Notes under the pieces: model-generated
Databases searched by the model: none
What the model was told of the DNA's origin: nothing
What the model saw: only the letters and a program-made list of their open reading frames with translations
In this document: piece by piece, positions 22,687-35,483 of the stretch
Numbering within the stretch: the stretch's first letter is position 1
How the letters are laid out: every line of letters begins with the position of its first letter
Source of the DNA: Combretum micranthum
Lineage: Eukaryota; Streptophyta; Magnoliopsida; Myrtales; Combretaceae
Reading direction: 5' to 3'
Assembly: GCA_024138025.1 (NCBI GenBank)
Contig: JAMXBD010000821.1
Location: 496,001 to 560,000 of the forward strand
DNA length: 64,000 bases
Program-made: the position numbers and the translations under genes

Positions 22687-24093
22687 AGAAAATACTTGGA
22701 TCAACATAATCAAGGCATTGGTTCATGTTAAAGAACATTGGATACCCTAAGCATAATATTCAATTCATTCCTTCACCATTTGCACCAAGGTTCACTAGGC
22801 ATATAAGGACACTAAAAATGATAAAGCCTTAGTTGACTTCTGATGGCTTGATTTGTGTAGCAGCTGCTATTCTTTTTTTTTTTTTTATTGTATCATAATT
22901 GCGAAATGCATGCTAATCTTCATTGCAACAATTGTATTCGTGCATCATCCTATATTTTCATATATTCTACTTCTCTAGCTCTTATCTTGAATGGATGCTC
23001 CATGAATGCAGCTTGTATATGTACTGCTATAACTTTCAACTAAGTACTCTCTATGGTGGCATGGCTATGAGGAGGCGAAAGATCAACAGAGAGAGAAGGG
23101 AGGTAGAGGAAAGAGATGGAAGGGTAGGATTTAGAGATGGATTGGTTATAGGAGGTTGTATTGTCTTATATTAGCAAAGTGTTGGAATGAAACCTCCTAT
23201 ATATTATCAAGTCCATAAGAAATGTTTGAAAATTTTGAACTGATGATGAGAATGGGCTTAAGTGGGCCTATGTGGCCCATCGAGTTTTGTTCTTATAAAT
23301 TTAAATTAATTATATAGTTATATGTATAATAAAATAAAAAAATTATAATGAAAATATAAATAGAAAATAAAACGATTGCCATGTTAAAAAGAAAATATAA
23401 ATAAAAAGATGATAAGATGCCATGTTAAATGACATGTGTTGCATCATAAATTGATTCATATATCTACTTTAGCAATGACGTTAACACCGTTAAGCGAGAT
23501 ACCAAAAATAACCTTTAAAAGTTCAATTAGATGCTGAAATTGAACTTTTAAAAGTTCAGTTACCTAATTGAACTTTTCGACAAAATTTATCAAATTCGAC
23601 ATTAACATCGCCTTTAAATAGGCATACAAAAGAGAAAGAGTTTATCAATTATCTTAACAAGATAAGGATAAAGAAAAAACTACACATAACCACTAAATAA
23701 AAAGATAGAAACCTACCAACTAAAATATCAAAATGATACTTCCCAAATATATAAGAATAACTTATATAGATAGACCCACTACATCCACTTATTTTGAAAT
23801 ATTATCCAACAAAACACACATCACCACAAATGATATTTAGATATTTATTAAAAATAAAATTTCAATAGTTTCTTTAAATTGTGTTTTAAAGTTATATTGA
23901 TTATTGTTCAACAATAATTATTTTTAATTTGACTGTTATTTATTATATATATATATATATATATATATAAGATATCAACTTTCAATAGATATAATATATA
24001 TATATGTAAGTTGTGTCATAAGAAAACCTAAATCTACTGTATATACAAAGTTTTTAAAACAAACAAGGCTTCTTTCTTTCATTTGTTTTCCTT
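22687..24093. other. AT-rich intergenic stretch
   Basis: It holds a poly-T run (22876-22886), an AAAAGTTCAATTA-type inverted motif at 23512-23575 and a (TA)n microsatellite at 23942-23970. No supported gene. Confidence 0.45.
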
Positions 24094-25344
24094 TTGTCTT
24101 TGGAGGGCAACCTGAAGGGTATCCAAAAATGGAGATTCCCAGATGAAGCAACTAAGAATTATAGGAAAACTCTAAAGAGACTAGCCGGTCACTTTATCAT
24201 TAGTAGAAATACTCTCTATCGCGAATCTTTCGGTACCATGCTTCTCAGGTATGTAGATGAGCAAGAAGCAGAGAGACTCATGCAAGAAGTCCATGAAGGA
24301 GTTTGTGGCCTACACATGAATGGTCATAATTTGGCTCGAAAAATAATGAGGATGAGGTATTATTAGCTAACTGTGGAATCAGATTGTATCAACTATGTTA
24401 GATGTTACCACTCATGCCAAATCTATGCGAGTCGAAAGAATGCACCTCCCTAAGAACTGCACACTTTACCTTCTCCGTGGCCCTTTTCTATGTGAGGCAT
24501 TGACATAATTGGGCCTATTACCCCGAAAGCTTCCAATGGGCATAGGTTCATTTTGGTTGCTATTGACTGCTTCACTAAATGGGTGGAAGTTGCCTCTCAT
24601 AGAAATGTCACCAAGCACGTGGTTGCCAAGTTCCTCAAAAGAGACATTATTTCCCGGTATGGAGTACCTGAAATCATCATCATTGATAATGGAACCAACT
24701 TGAGCAATAAGCTGATTGATGAGATCTATCAACAATTCAAAGTGCTCCATAAGAATTCTACCCCATATTGCCCACAAATGAAAGGGGCAGTTGAGGCTGC
24801 TAACAAAAACATCAAGAAAATCATTGAAACGATGGAAGTAACTTATAAGGATTGGCATGAGATGCTCCAATTTTCCTTAATGGCATACATAACTATAGTT
24901 CGAGTATCAACTGGGGCAACCCTATACTCTCTTATGTTCGGGGCCGAAGCTATCCTTCCAATAGAAATAGAAATATAATTCCTGTGAGTACTCACTAAAA
25001 CTCAATTGGACGAAGCAGAATGGGTCCAAAGAAGAATAGAACAACTTAATTTGCTGGATGAACAAATATTACGGGCAATTTTCCATGGTCAATGTTATCA
25101 AAGTAAAATTACCCGTTCATTCAATAGGAAACTGCGACCCAGGAATTTTCAAGTAGGAGACTTAGATCTTCGAAAGGTATTATCGAATGCTCAGGACCCT
25201 AGGGGAAAGTTCACTCCAAATTATGAAGGACCCTACATAGTCTAGAAAGCCAAGACAGGGGGTGCACTAATATTAATTGAAATGGATGGGTTAACTCTAA
25301 GGGACCCTGTAAATGCAGATGTTGTAAAGCTTTATTATCCTTAA
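24094..25344 (+). pseudogene. Tat/Ogre-like integrase, 5'-truncated pol
   Basis: A single plus-strand frame carries the whole remnant with several in-frame stops (for example 24364-24366 and 25243-25245) and no frameshift. It starts in the RNase H-integrase linker. The HHCC zinc-binding block includes VHEGVCGLHMNGHNLARKI and a CYHSCQIYA segment. The core has GIDIIGPI (first Asp), IIIDNGTNLSN (second Asp) and GAVEAANKNI (Glu) with 35 residues between the second Asp and Glu, so the triad is intact. The C-terminus has RNFQVGDL and YEGPYIV. It ends at TAA 25342-25344. Confidence 0.88.
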
Positions 25345-26339
25345 ACAAAATGATGGTTTATCTCCTTGTTGTCACATTCTTATTTGTTGTGAATGAAAAC
25401 GATATCAAGAGGGGACTAATGTGGATAGACCATCTTGCCTCCTTCTTCCTCTCAGTAAGCCAATTCACTCTTCACAATTGAAAATCCACACAAAATCACA
25501 CTCTCAAGAAACCTCACACACGTGCACCTTCCACACGACCCTACTTTACTTAGGCTTCTTATCTTGAAAACAGACTTTTATTGTTGTATGGACTAACCCC
25601 TCTCGTTATTAGTTATAGGAAGAGTAAACATTTAATTTTCAGAACAATTTGAACAGTATGATTTGTAACAAATCCCAACAAAAGCTCTCAATAGAAAGGA
25701 TGGAAAAAAATTATTCAAGTGTAGTTGAAAAGATTAAAAGGTGCTAGACCTGTGACATTTCTAAGACAAGAAAATGTGAAGGTCGTTTTGGATACATTGA
25801 ATTGCTAGTTACAAAACATCATTCAAGCCATGTAAGTGAATTAAAACAATTGTTAAGCTTGTTATGCTTGAAATGCTTGAAGTTGAAAGACAGTAAGCTT
25901 CTCATGGGAAATTCCCAAAAGGATAGCATTCAACATTGTGTTGTAAAGATATAATTCAAGTTAGTATTATGGATCCCCGGGTCTCGCTGTTGGTACCTAA
26001 TTAAATCAGAATTTGTCCTCCAAGTGATTATTGTGAAATTAAAGAGCAACTAGAATGGGCACAATCTCCTTTATCCACGTAAGTACACTGAACTTTGTCC
26101 CATTACATGAAATTAATCTCCCCAGTGAATGCTCGCCCTGTATCCCCGGTAAGATAACATGACTCACTAAAGTCCAGTGAAAATACAACCCTAGTACAAC
26201 CTTCCCTAGTGGAGTTGAACAAGTAACAAATCTTTGTTAACAAACTTACTTTTTTGTGGAATCTAACAAATTCTTTTTCCTCAAAGTGTGTTGACAACTA
26301 AAGTTTCTTTTGACTAGATGAATCTTTTTGAACCCCCAA
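25345..26339 (+). other. Non-coding 3' interior of the Tat/Ogre-like element
   Basis: This connects pol to the tandem-repeat tract and polypurine tract. No coding content is recognised. Length and position fit the long untranslated 3' region of Tat/Ogre elements. Confidence 0.5.
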
Positions 26340-26990
26340 CAAGTTTTTATCCCTGCTTAGCGGGTTAAACAAATTTCATGTTTATCAAGGTGACCTTTTC
26401 AAAAACCTTTATTTATCAATGTGACTAAAATCCCTGTTTTTCAAGGTAACCTTTTCAAAATCCCTGTTTTTCAAGGTAACCTTTTCAAAATCCCTGTTTA
26501 TCAAGGCAACAACAAACCCTTGTCTATCAAGGTGACCTTTTCAAAAATCCCTATTTATCAGGGTAGCCTTTTTCCAAAATCCTTGTTTATCAAGGTGACC
26601 AAAATCCTCATTCGTCAAGGTAACAAAAAATCCTTGTTTATCAAGATGACCAAAATCCTTGACTATCAAGGTGACAAAAACCCTTGTTTATCAAGGTAAG
26701 CAAAAACCTTATTTATCAAGGTGATCAAAACACTTATCTATCAAGGTAACCTTTTAAAAAAACCATTGGCTATCAAGGTGACCAAAATCCATGCTTATCA
26801 GGATGACATTTTCAAAAAACTTTATTTATCAAGGTGACAAAAATCCATATTTATTAGTGTGACCTTTTTAAAAATCTTTGGCTACCAAGGTGACCAGAAA
26901 CTCTTATTTATCAAGGTGACCTTTTCAAAAACCATTGGCTATCAAGGTGACCATTCTCAAAACTTCCATAACTTCCATTTATTAGAGTGA
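26340..26990 (+). repeat. 30-bp tandem repeat tract
   Basis: About twenty degenerate copies of a unit containing CCCTGTTTATCAAGGTGACC and then TTTTCAAAAT. Two adjacent copies near 26430-26490 are identical over 30 bp. The unit is a multiple of three, so one frame stays open as NLFKIPVFQG repeats for about 90 codons, but no protein is implied. Shorter units lack part of the CCTTTTCAAA spacer. Confidence 0.85.
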
Positions 26991-27080
26991 ATTTTTGTAG
27001 CTAAGACCGCCAAGTTTAGGTCTTAAGCAAAAATAGTGCCTTTTTGTCTTTATAGTGGAGCTTTGTTCAAACTCCACTAT

Positions 27081-27093
27081 AAAAGGGGGTAGC
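27081..27093 (+). promoter_or_regulatory. Polypurine tract
   Basis: AAAAGGGGGTAGC lies directly before TGTTGACAC. Position and sequence are typical of the plus-strand primer and LTR start in Tat/Ogre elements. Confidence 0.8.
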
Positions 27094-27671
27094 TGTTGAC
27101 ACTCCATTTTTTCCCCATTTGCAAAAATATAAATAAAAAATACAAAAAATGAAAAATTCAAAAATCATAAAAATCGTACAAAAAGATAGAAAATACAGTA
27201 AAATTTGTAAATTATCAAAAAAATACAAAAAAAAATTAGCTAAATTAAAAATCAACAAAAAATTACAAAATTAAAAAGAATCTAAAAGTTAGAAAATTAA
27301 AAATTCGAAAAAAAAACCCCATCTTTTTAGTAAATAAACTATTTAGAATTAAAATAAAAAATTGGGAAAAAAGAAAAAAATATAATAAAAATAAAAGATA
27401 AAAATGATGATGATAATAACGAAAAAAGAAAAAATGAATAGAAAAAAAAAAAAGAAGGAAAAGAACAATAATAATAATAATAATATATGTTTGTGTATGT
27501 AATATGCATGATATATTTTCTGTTAGTATTAATGAATAATATTATGATTAGATAAATAAAATTTTAAAATATAAGTATAGTTAGTAAATAAATAAAGTTT
27601 TAGGATATAATTTTTTTAGTAAAATTAGCAAATATGCTTTTTTAAGATAAATTATAAAAATAAAAAATAGG

Positions 27672-27707
<36 letters not shown>

Positions 27708-28700
27708 TTATTATTATTATATCATGTGCTATAATTATAAATCGTGATTGTTCAGTTGAAGGATTACTTGTTGGAATTCGCGAAATGTTTAGCATAATGT
27801 CTTGGTTTTTTATTACCCCTATCAATATCATATTTTTATGAAAACCCAAAAAAAAATGAAATGAGAGAATTTATAAAAAAAATTATTTTATCTTTATAGT
27901 ATACTAAAAATGTTTTCCTATCTTATAAGTAATATCACTTAGTTATTTTCTAAATTACCAAAAATAGAATAAATGGGGTTTTTCTCAAAATTAGTGTCTT
28001 TTAGGTTTTTTTTTTTAAAATTGGAATAAAAATTAGATTTATTAGGAATTTTCAAGAATACAAATACAAATACAAATTAGCTAAATAACTTAAACTTGGC
28101 GGGTTTTCAAAATTAAAAAATACAAACAAATTAAAAATTTTACAAAAATCAAAACAAACTACGGGGACCTGATTCGGGCTAGCAGATATGTAGGCATCTA
28201 TGGGGCAGTCACAAAAATAAAAAAAAACTTTTAGAATCTTTTTTTTTTTAATTGTAAATATGTAAAAAGAATAAAAATATAAAAAAATTCAAAAATCAAA
28301 ATTAATCTAGCCCATATAAAGATTTCTAAAGTCCATCCAAATCTTAGATAACCATTTAGGTTTTAAAATAGCAGCATTCAGACTCATCAATTTCTAGTTT
28401 TTCATGCATGCTAGTAGCCGAACTAAAAACCAAATAGAAACCAAACCACCCATTTAGTTTCTAGTTCACATTTTTTCGAATTTAGTCGGTTTCAACTCCA
28501 GTCGAAATATTTTTCAAAAAACTGAGCTTTTTACAAAAGCATATTGGTTCCTTGTCGAGTATTCCATGTCAAATGGGCCAGGTTTGATATGGATGAGGAC
28601 CTTTAGGGGAAAACGAGCAAAATTCAAGCTCGATACCGATATACTTTGATTTCTTCATCAAATTTTACTTAAAACTCCTTCAATTTTCCTATATTTGCAT
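27094..28700 (+). repeat. 3' LTR of the Tat/Ogre-like element
   Basis: It starts TGTTGACACTCC after the polypurine tract. It is extremely A-rich at 27120-27480 with an (ATT)n microsatellite at 27675-27725. The block at 28158-28200 (GGGACCTGATTCGGGCTAGC, then ATGTAGGCA) matches a motif common in LTRs of this lineage. The right boundary is not resolved. I place it before the next LTR-like segment. Confidence 0.65.
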
Positions 28701-29240
28701 TCGAAGTCCTTTTTGACCTGAAATATCACAATAAAGCACAACGAAGTACCATTTCCTTATATTTCTATAAAATCAATAATAATTTATCATCATTTGTTCA
28801 ATAAAAAGTGTATAAAATATGACTTTATCAATAATCAATCTCAATCGTCTCAAATATATTTGTGTGTCCAAGTTATTGAGCATCAAATCCCACAAGCAAT
28901 GATGAACATGGGTTTTGATCTCTTAAGACATAATTTTAGCAGCACCTCAATGTTTGTATCTAATTTCTTCCTTTTTTTTTTCAATTTTAGAGGAACATGA
29001 GGTATTTATAGACTTTGGACATCAACATCATATGTTGGATCACACTAGTGGTCAACGGCTAAGATGAGTTCCTTTTAGTATATGAACTAAACTAAGAAAG
29101 GATGAATGATGGACAAACTAATCTAATGAGTCCTACCCCAAGCCTATTATGTCAAAACTCCCTTGATTATCATAATAAAGGAATCGGACTCGCCGAACCT
29201 TGTCACTCAACATACGAGTCAAGTCTAAATAAATAAACAA
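28700..29240 (-). repeat. Diverged LTR fragment of the 42931-43682 family
   Basis: Shared blocks in the same order include a TATTTATA promoter-like stretch (28998-29010), a CCAAGCCTA block and CTCCCTTGATTATC, then GGAATCGGACTCG (compare 43540-43620). Identity is modest, and both ends are approximate. Confidence 0.45.
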
Positions 29241-32200
29241 TATGTATTCTGAAGCCCATTCACATAAAGCAACTTTAATACTGGTTGCTTGGGATTGCTC
29301 CTAATGACAAGGGACCCATCATGAGGTTCTTGGGGCTTAAATTCCTTCTTCTTCTTTTTTTTAAAAATAGGATCCTTTGAGAAGGATCCTAGAAAAGTTG
29401 CAATTTTTTTTCTTTAAAAGATTTGTTTTGTATAATACTATTTTGTGGGTTCCATATAAAATAAATAAATATTAAGAATGTCCTTTTAAAAAAATTTAAA
29501 GATAAAATTAAAAAAAATTCTATAAATAGACTTCTTTAAGATATTCCCATTATACCTAACAACTCTTAGTATTAAAAATGGTCTTATAAAAGATTATCAC
29601 TACTTATGTTTTCATGTTTGACCATTCATTAGTCCCGATTTTGTACACAAACACATTTGAGTCATCTATATGATCAATATATGTAAATTATTGCTCCATC
29701 ATAGACCAAGACCAAAAGCGAAAGCTCGGGGAAAAGAAAACCCAAAAACAAAAAAATTCCATCATAGATGAAGGCCATAAGTGCAACTTGCAAAATATAT
29801 ACATATATATATGATCATAAAAAGCCCCTATAAACCTATGGTATAAAGGCCGAAAAAAAAAAAAGACCTAGGGTCTTAGTCTACTTGATATCTGGGATGA
29901 AGCTATTGATGTTGTCGTGTTGATGTGTGGCCGTGGGCAGTGGGCCGTACGTGTTGTACACGTCGTGTTGTCTTACTCTTGTTGTCATCTTTCACTTTGG
30001 CCAAAAACTCCCCTAACCCTACATATTTAGACACATCTAAAATCAGTAGGAAATTACACTCACTTTCACTTTCACTTTGAACTCCCAAAAACTCAACAAA
30101 CCCATTCCTTTTTCAATCACCATTATAAATCAATCCTACAACATTATCTCCAGTAGAACTCTTATCTAATCTATTTTTTCTTTTGAATTATGAGGTACTA
30201 ACTGAAGTGGAATTAGGGCTTAAGCATTTGAAGTTTCATCAAGATTTCATGGAGTAAGGGAGTTCATTAATTTCCTCTAATACGAATTAGTTGTTAATTT
30301 AATTGTTTGTGATTGTATGACTAGTGTCAAATTGATGAGCCTATTAGTTTTATTATTTATGGATCATTTTAGTATCATTTTTCTATTACTTTCGAACAGA
30401 TGTTTGTTAAAACAATTGATACCAATGAAAAACCAATAATTTTACTCATAAATTGACCAAACAAAACTGATAGATATATGATACAGATAAATTACAGATA
30501 TTGATTTGATACAGATGAAAAACCGATAATCTAGATACTAAATTGTATTTTTTTTAATACATAAATTATATATTGAGTATATAAGTGCAAAAGTAATATA
30601 TGTGTATTAGTGGATATGATTTTTGAATTTACATAATGTGATGAATATGAAGAAATTTTGTACCGGTTCTCTCTAAAAGGTGTATATGGCATTGAAATTG
30701 ATTTATTCTTTTTATTATTTTACGAAAAATGCGTTTTTAGTATAATAATAATAATAATATTAACAACAACAACAACTTGTATATGCATGAGGATGAATTT
30801 TATGGGTAACCATGATGATTAAATTGACGATGCTGGTATCAAAACGCACGAAGCCGATTTGACGAATAGATATTGGCTGTATATATACGAATTTGGTTAA
30901 ACCCAAGAAATAATTAATTGAATATAAAAACAATTAAGTTAATGCTCCTTAAAGATTACTTTGATGAGATTCTTTCCTCAATGTTGTTTGGTCCGTCGGT
31001 CCAATTGCTATTTCATTAATCAATATAATATGCCGGTTTGATTTTTTTTTAGTTGTCAAATAATATCTGAATGCGTTGTGTGATTTGATGAAATTTCATG
31101 TACGTACTACGCGTCCGATATATTACTAAATATATATTACAATGAACTAAAATTAATACATATATATGTTTATATATGAACTAAAATGAAAGTTGATGTC
31201 CGGATTGATAAATTATTAAGTATCGGTGCCGCGAATATATGTACATACACGTCTAGGAATTGAATTGCCATTGGTTAAATCGAAGACGTGCGCATAATTT
31301 AGATTAGTATATGCATACATATACATATATATATATATATATATTCCGTGATGCATATATAATTCTTATGTAGTATGCTAAGCTAGAACTATATTGAATT
31401 TTTAGAAGGTTCATTTAATAGAAAAAAATATATAATAAAAATAAGAATAAAAGGGAGTAATAGTAAGAAAGAAATAAATAAATAAAAGAGAATGTGATAT
31501 TTTGTGATCTAATTATTTCTTCATTGCGGAGCACACCATTACAATTACATTTAATGTCTGTTTGTTGATTTGTGCATGTAATACTTTTAATATTTAAATA
31601 AACTAAACTGGATGTATACACATATGGTGAATGGAATGTTGCCATCTCCCTGTCTTGCTGAATAAGCCTTAATTCATATTTGGTTTTAATGGTGACGCAG
31701 TTATTTATAAAATCGGAACAAGAATGTCTTAGATGAACGTGCGACACATATGTGATAACATAGTGTTACTAGATGTAAATCTGACAACATTTTATTTTAA
31801 ATTTTTAGCAATAAGAATTACTAAATTAGGCAAATTGATGACATATAAGAAAGATGATAATAATAACTAATGCTCCTGTATACGACGGATCTGATAACCC
31901 TAAGCTCTATCCAGTCTCAACAAATTAAATACGATGGGCTTAAAAATTTTAAAATTGACTCGTTACCTAAATCCATGCTTAGAATAAATATTTGGACTTT
32001 TAAATTATATGATGGGCTTAAATACTAATTTAAGTCCACTGATCAAACAAAAACGAACCCTTAATTCAACTTTATGGGCTTAAATAAATTCGATAAATAA
32101 GCTTAATTCTACCCGGCTAAATAAACTTGAATCATTGGATTGGTGCTTCAATTTGGTTCGGTGGGCTTCATGTTTTGAACCGCCCTTGACCTATGAGTAC

Positions 32201-32302
32201 ATTATTATTACTATTATTACATCAAGTGAACCAAGCTTGGGGTTATGGGCTCGTTCGCATGATTCTCTAATCGATCTGTCGTGGGTTCCGTCCGTCAGCG
32301 TA
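29241..32302. other. Gene-poor AT-rich stretch
   Basis: No supported coding region. An open stretch of 61 codons on the minus strand at 29903-30088 is unrecognised and lies in a slightly more GC-rich patch. Positions 30395-30535 contain GATACAGATGAAAAACCGATA-like motifs of the MITE family noted at 22019. (TA)n lies at 31325-31345. Confidence 0.4.
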
Positions 32303-32860
32303 GGAGGTTTGAGTCAACCTTGGTTTAAGCCGATAGGGCCCTTTTTCTCTTGATTACAGTTTGTTTTATTTCCTTTGTCAATTTTACTATTCGATCCCAA
32401 TTAATTTTAAGTCTATTATGATGTCATTATTCTTAGTTTTTGGGCCACTATGATGCATTTATCTCTATTTCCTCTTATTTAGTTTAGGCCCAGTTTTTTA
32501 TCTATTTATTCTCTTGTCGAATTTAAATTTCTCTAAACTGAGTGAGATGAACCTTTATTTGATAATACTAATAATGACAATTTAAATGGGCCTTGTCTTG
32601 AAATTTATGTGTATATATATTTTTAAATTTTCTTTTCTAAAACGTTTTAGGCGCAATTCACTATTAGTTTGTATTTCATTGAAGATTTAAAATACTCATT
32701 TGCTCAAAATTGCATTGGGCCTTTTAATATATAATTCATTAGCCCTGCTAGGGCCTTTAAATTACATAATATGGGCTAAACTCGACATCTTACCAAATTT
32801 GGTAGTTAAATTTTATACAAAATTCTATATAGTATCTAAATGTTAAAGTATTCACTTTAG

Positions 32861-33094
32861 GGTCTACATGGATTGTCTGTTTTTCATTTGTATCTGTATC
32901 TTTTTTAAAATAATATGTGTAAATATATCTGATTTACATATAAATTTTATCTATATTTGTTCTATTTGGTCTTTTGATGAGAACTGTCAACTTTTTTTTA
33001 TCTATATATATTTCTTGATAAATAATTTGTTAGTAAAAAGTTTGAAAAAATGTCTGTATCTGCCCAAAAAAAGCCAAAACAAACAAACCCTTAA
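32861..33094 (+). mobile_element. Short MITE in copy A, absent from copy B
   Basis: It starts GGGTCTACATGGATTGTCTG and ends CAAACAAACCC, roughly inverted termini. It is rich in TATCTGTATC/ATCTATATT repeats. Copy B (near 36265-36320) reads through without it, which defines the insertion. The target duplication is not certain. Confidence 0.55.
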
Positions 33095-33696
33095 TATCAA
33101 TTAAACTTTTACTACTTGTTTAATACTATTTACTTTGTTTGCTGATACGATTGGATTTTTACTATTTTTTTCAATAACATTTAGCATTTATAGATTGTCT
33201 CATGCACGTAAAGAAACATAGCAAACAATGTTAAAGTAATAAAAATGGTCTTGAAAAATTTAATTGGATGACGTACGAAATTGAATTTTTATATAAAATT
33301 TGGCCACCAAATTGACATTTTCCCTTTTGTAAACTTCACGCCTAACATTATAAAATTGAGTCCCTTTGTTTCCATTTTACTAAATTAGAAGAATACACAA
33401 ATTTTTGCTTATTGTAAACATATTGGGAAAATGAGAAAGATCTTAGGAGTTAGAAATCATCTATTTAAATTATGCTTATTCATCCCATTATCAAAACAAA
33501 AGAAGAAGTCCACTATTTGTTTTGCTAATTGTTTTCCTCTCCCAAAATGGGTTTTTCATTTTTTTCGTTTAATATGCCACATGGCCAAAGTATCTTCTTA
33601 AATTTTACAACACATAACTCCATTAACTTGAGGCGGGCATTACAAGATAGATTTGGATCTAGTACCAGATGTGAACTGCCGGCAGCGGGGCACCAC

Positions 33697-34272
33697 CAGT
33701 AGGGATGCAACCAGGTTGGGTTTCAGATAGGTCATATGAACCTGAATCCAAACCCAAACTCAAACCCGAACCCACTACACTATAGAGCATACCAAACCCG
33801 ACCCTGTAACCCTGTAGAGTTTTCCTTCTATATCCAAACCCGCCACCCGCCCGTTTATCCGCCTGACTATTAAATCAATTACCCGCTCGACCATCTGCCT
33901 GATTATCAACCCAAACCCGCCTTGCTTATTGTTTTTTTTTTAATAGATTCAACAGACTTAACCTAATAAAATAATAGTCTAATAATATAGCAATTCACCT
34001 TCTCTTTATCAATCTATTTTTAAATTTAGCATGTTACTATGTTTATATTTAGTAAATGTATTTACATTATAATTTTTTTTTTACTTGGACTAACAGCTCG
34101 GGTGGGTATCCATCGGGTTTTAGAAGTATCCAAACCCGATCCTAATACCCTACAGGGTTTTTTACCTATGTTTAAACCCGACCCTATTACCCTATAGGGT
34201 TCGACCTTATAGGGTTTTTATCCAGTTGGACGGGTCGGAAACCCATTAATGGCCGACCCGGTTGCATCCCTA
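33697..34272 (+). mobile_element. hAT-like non-autonomous element
   Basis: The ends TAGGGATGCAACC and GGTTGCATCCCTA are perfect inverted repeats of 13 bp. The interior is full of AACCCGACCC / GGGTCGGG motifs. If the element starts at CAGTAGGG, the flanks are GGCACCAC and GGCACCAA, a 7/8 match to an 8-bp hAT duplication. There is no ORF. Confidence 0.75.
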
Positions 34273-34594
34273 GGCACCAAGCTAGTTTCCGGTTTTAAGG
34301 AACTGTGGTTTTTATCATTCCGGTTCCTAAGAACCTGATCCACAGTGATTTTTTTTTCTGTTGAAATTATGTTGATAAATTTAATACTTCATCACCTGGC
34401 TGCACTGCTAGGTGAAGCAGTGTTCATGTTTTCCTGATGAACTTAAATGCCAGATATTCTCTTTCCCATGATGATGCTTGTGATGGAAGTTGGTGAATTT
34501 TTCCATTTGGTTAGTTATTTGTTTCTTAAGGGTCGTTTCATTTCCTGGATGCAAGGATGGCATATCTTGATAGTCTTTTTACTTAACTGTGTAG

Positions 34595-34725
34595 GTGGAC
34601 TCGACTAAAAGCGTATTCCATGTCGTAGTTGACTCAAGCTCAAGCAATTTGCAAATATTGAGATGTTATTGATGAAAGAATGTGATCACGTAGAAAGGAA
34701 GGCAAACAATAGCTGTAGAATGAGC
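34595..34725 (+). pseudogene. SWI3-like coiled-coil fragment, copy A
   Basis: One frame (34637-34711) reads KLKQFANIEMLLMKECDHVE and then RK, matching the C-terminal coiled-coil of plant SWI/SNF subunit SWI3, where LELKLKQF.E.E.LLM.ECEQVER is characteristic (family knowledge). Compared with copy B about 12 bp are missing just upstream, removing the LEI part. The fragment follows an intron-like TTAACTGTGTAG. It is a pseudo-exon and no other SWI3 domain (SWIRM, SANT) is visible. Confidence 0.6.
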
Positions 34726-34846
34726 TGATAGGTCCGTTGGTTTTAGACAAACAAGCTGGCCTAATGCACTAGAACTATTTTAAATTTGAGAACCGTTGGT
34801 AATAGTTTTAGTAGTTCTAGGTTCAAAGCCAACCTATGGTGTCTGT

Positions 34847-35055
34847 ATGTTTCATTTTTTTAATTGTTTTAATATCTTATTCTTGTTGTTTTCAAACAGG
34901 TTTAATACAAATGAAAAAATAAATATTTTTAATCATAAATAAATCAAATAGATCAAATATAAATAAGATACGGACAAGATACATATCAAACATAGATGCA
35001 AATCAAATATAAATAATATATAGATGAAAATCAGATAATTTGATCAAACCCATAT
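34847..35055 (+). repeat. MITE-like sequence shared by both duplication copies
   Basis: It runs from GTCTGTATGTTTCATTT to GAAAATCAGATAATTTGATC and has the same TAT/ATA-rich CAGATGAAAA end motif as the 32861 element. A matching segment is in copy B at 37557-37755, so it predates the duplication. Confidence 0.5.
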
Positions 35056-35128
35056 GACAATGTGAATGGCATCAAAAAGGGAATCTAGAATCTCATTAGG
35101 ATATTGATATAAAGACTAAAACTTGTTA

Positions 35129-35483
35129 AAGGTATATGTTGATTTGCGCACAAATTCTCTAAAATATCCACCTTAACTTTTACAAGTCTAATATATTTAT
35201 ATGATTAAAATAAAATCCAATTAAAAGATTTGACATATAAAAAAAAAAAAGATACTAATCATATAAAAAAGTATCACTCCTATTAAAATAATACTAATCA
35301 AATCTATAAAAAAAATAATAACAATCTTCCTAAAAGAATAATATGTCATGTCATTCTTACTCTTGTACCAATGATATAACTCTATTGTGCATCTCGCATT
35401 ATTCGCCCCAGGTGTGATAAAATTAGCCCTCAAAATTTCATCATCTGAAGAATTACAAGTATAAGGAATAATGTGTTTAACAT
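35129..35483 (-). repeat. Truncated copy of the small LTR element
   Basis: It matches 51345-51760, covering most of the left LTR and about 85 bp of the internal sequence (AAAATTAGCCCTCAAAATTT, then GTGTTTAACAT). It begins at TATATGTTGATTTGCGCAC and stops where an unrelated LTR begins. Confidence 0.75.

Larger units (their letters stand above)
32303..35128 (+). repeat. Direct duplication, copy A
   Basis: It aligns with 35717-37848 from GTAGGAGGTTTGAGTCA to AAAACTTGTTAA. It carries two insertions absent from copy B: a MITE at about 32861-33094 and an hAT-like element at 33697-34272. The middle part (about 33520-34370) is otherwise not clearly alignable. Its 3' part holds a SWI3-like coding remnant. 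Confidence 0.85.

Noticed and set aside
26421..26699. Repeat protein NLFKIPVFQG
   Set aside because: The frame stays open only because the DNA unit is 30 bp. Neighbouring copies break it, and it lies in a retroelement 3' region.
26340..26990. CRISPR-like array
   Set aside because: Units are contiguous and degenerate without unique spacers, and the genome is clearly eukaryotic.
29903..30088. 61-codon minus-strand open stretch
   Set aside because: It is short, unrecognised and without supporting structure.
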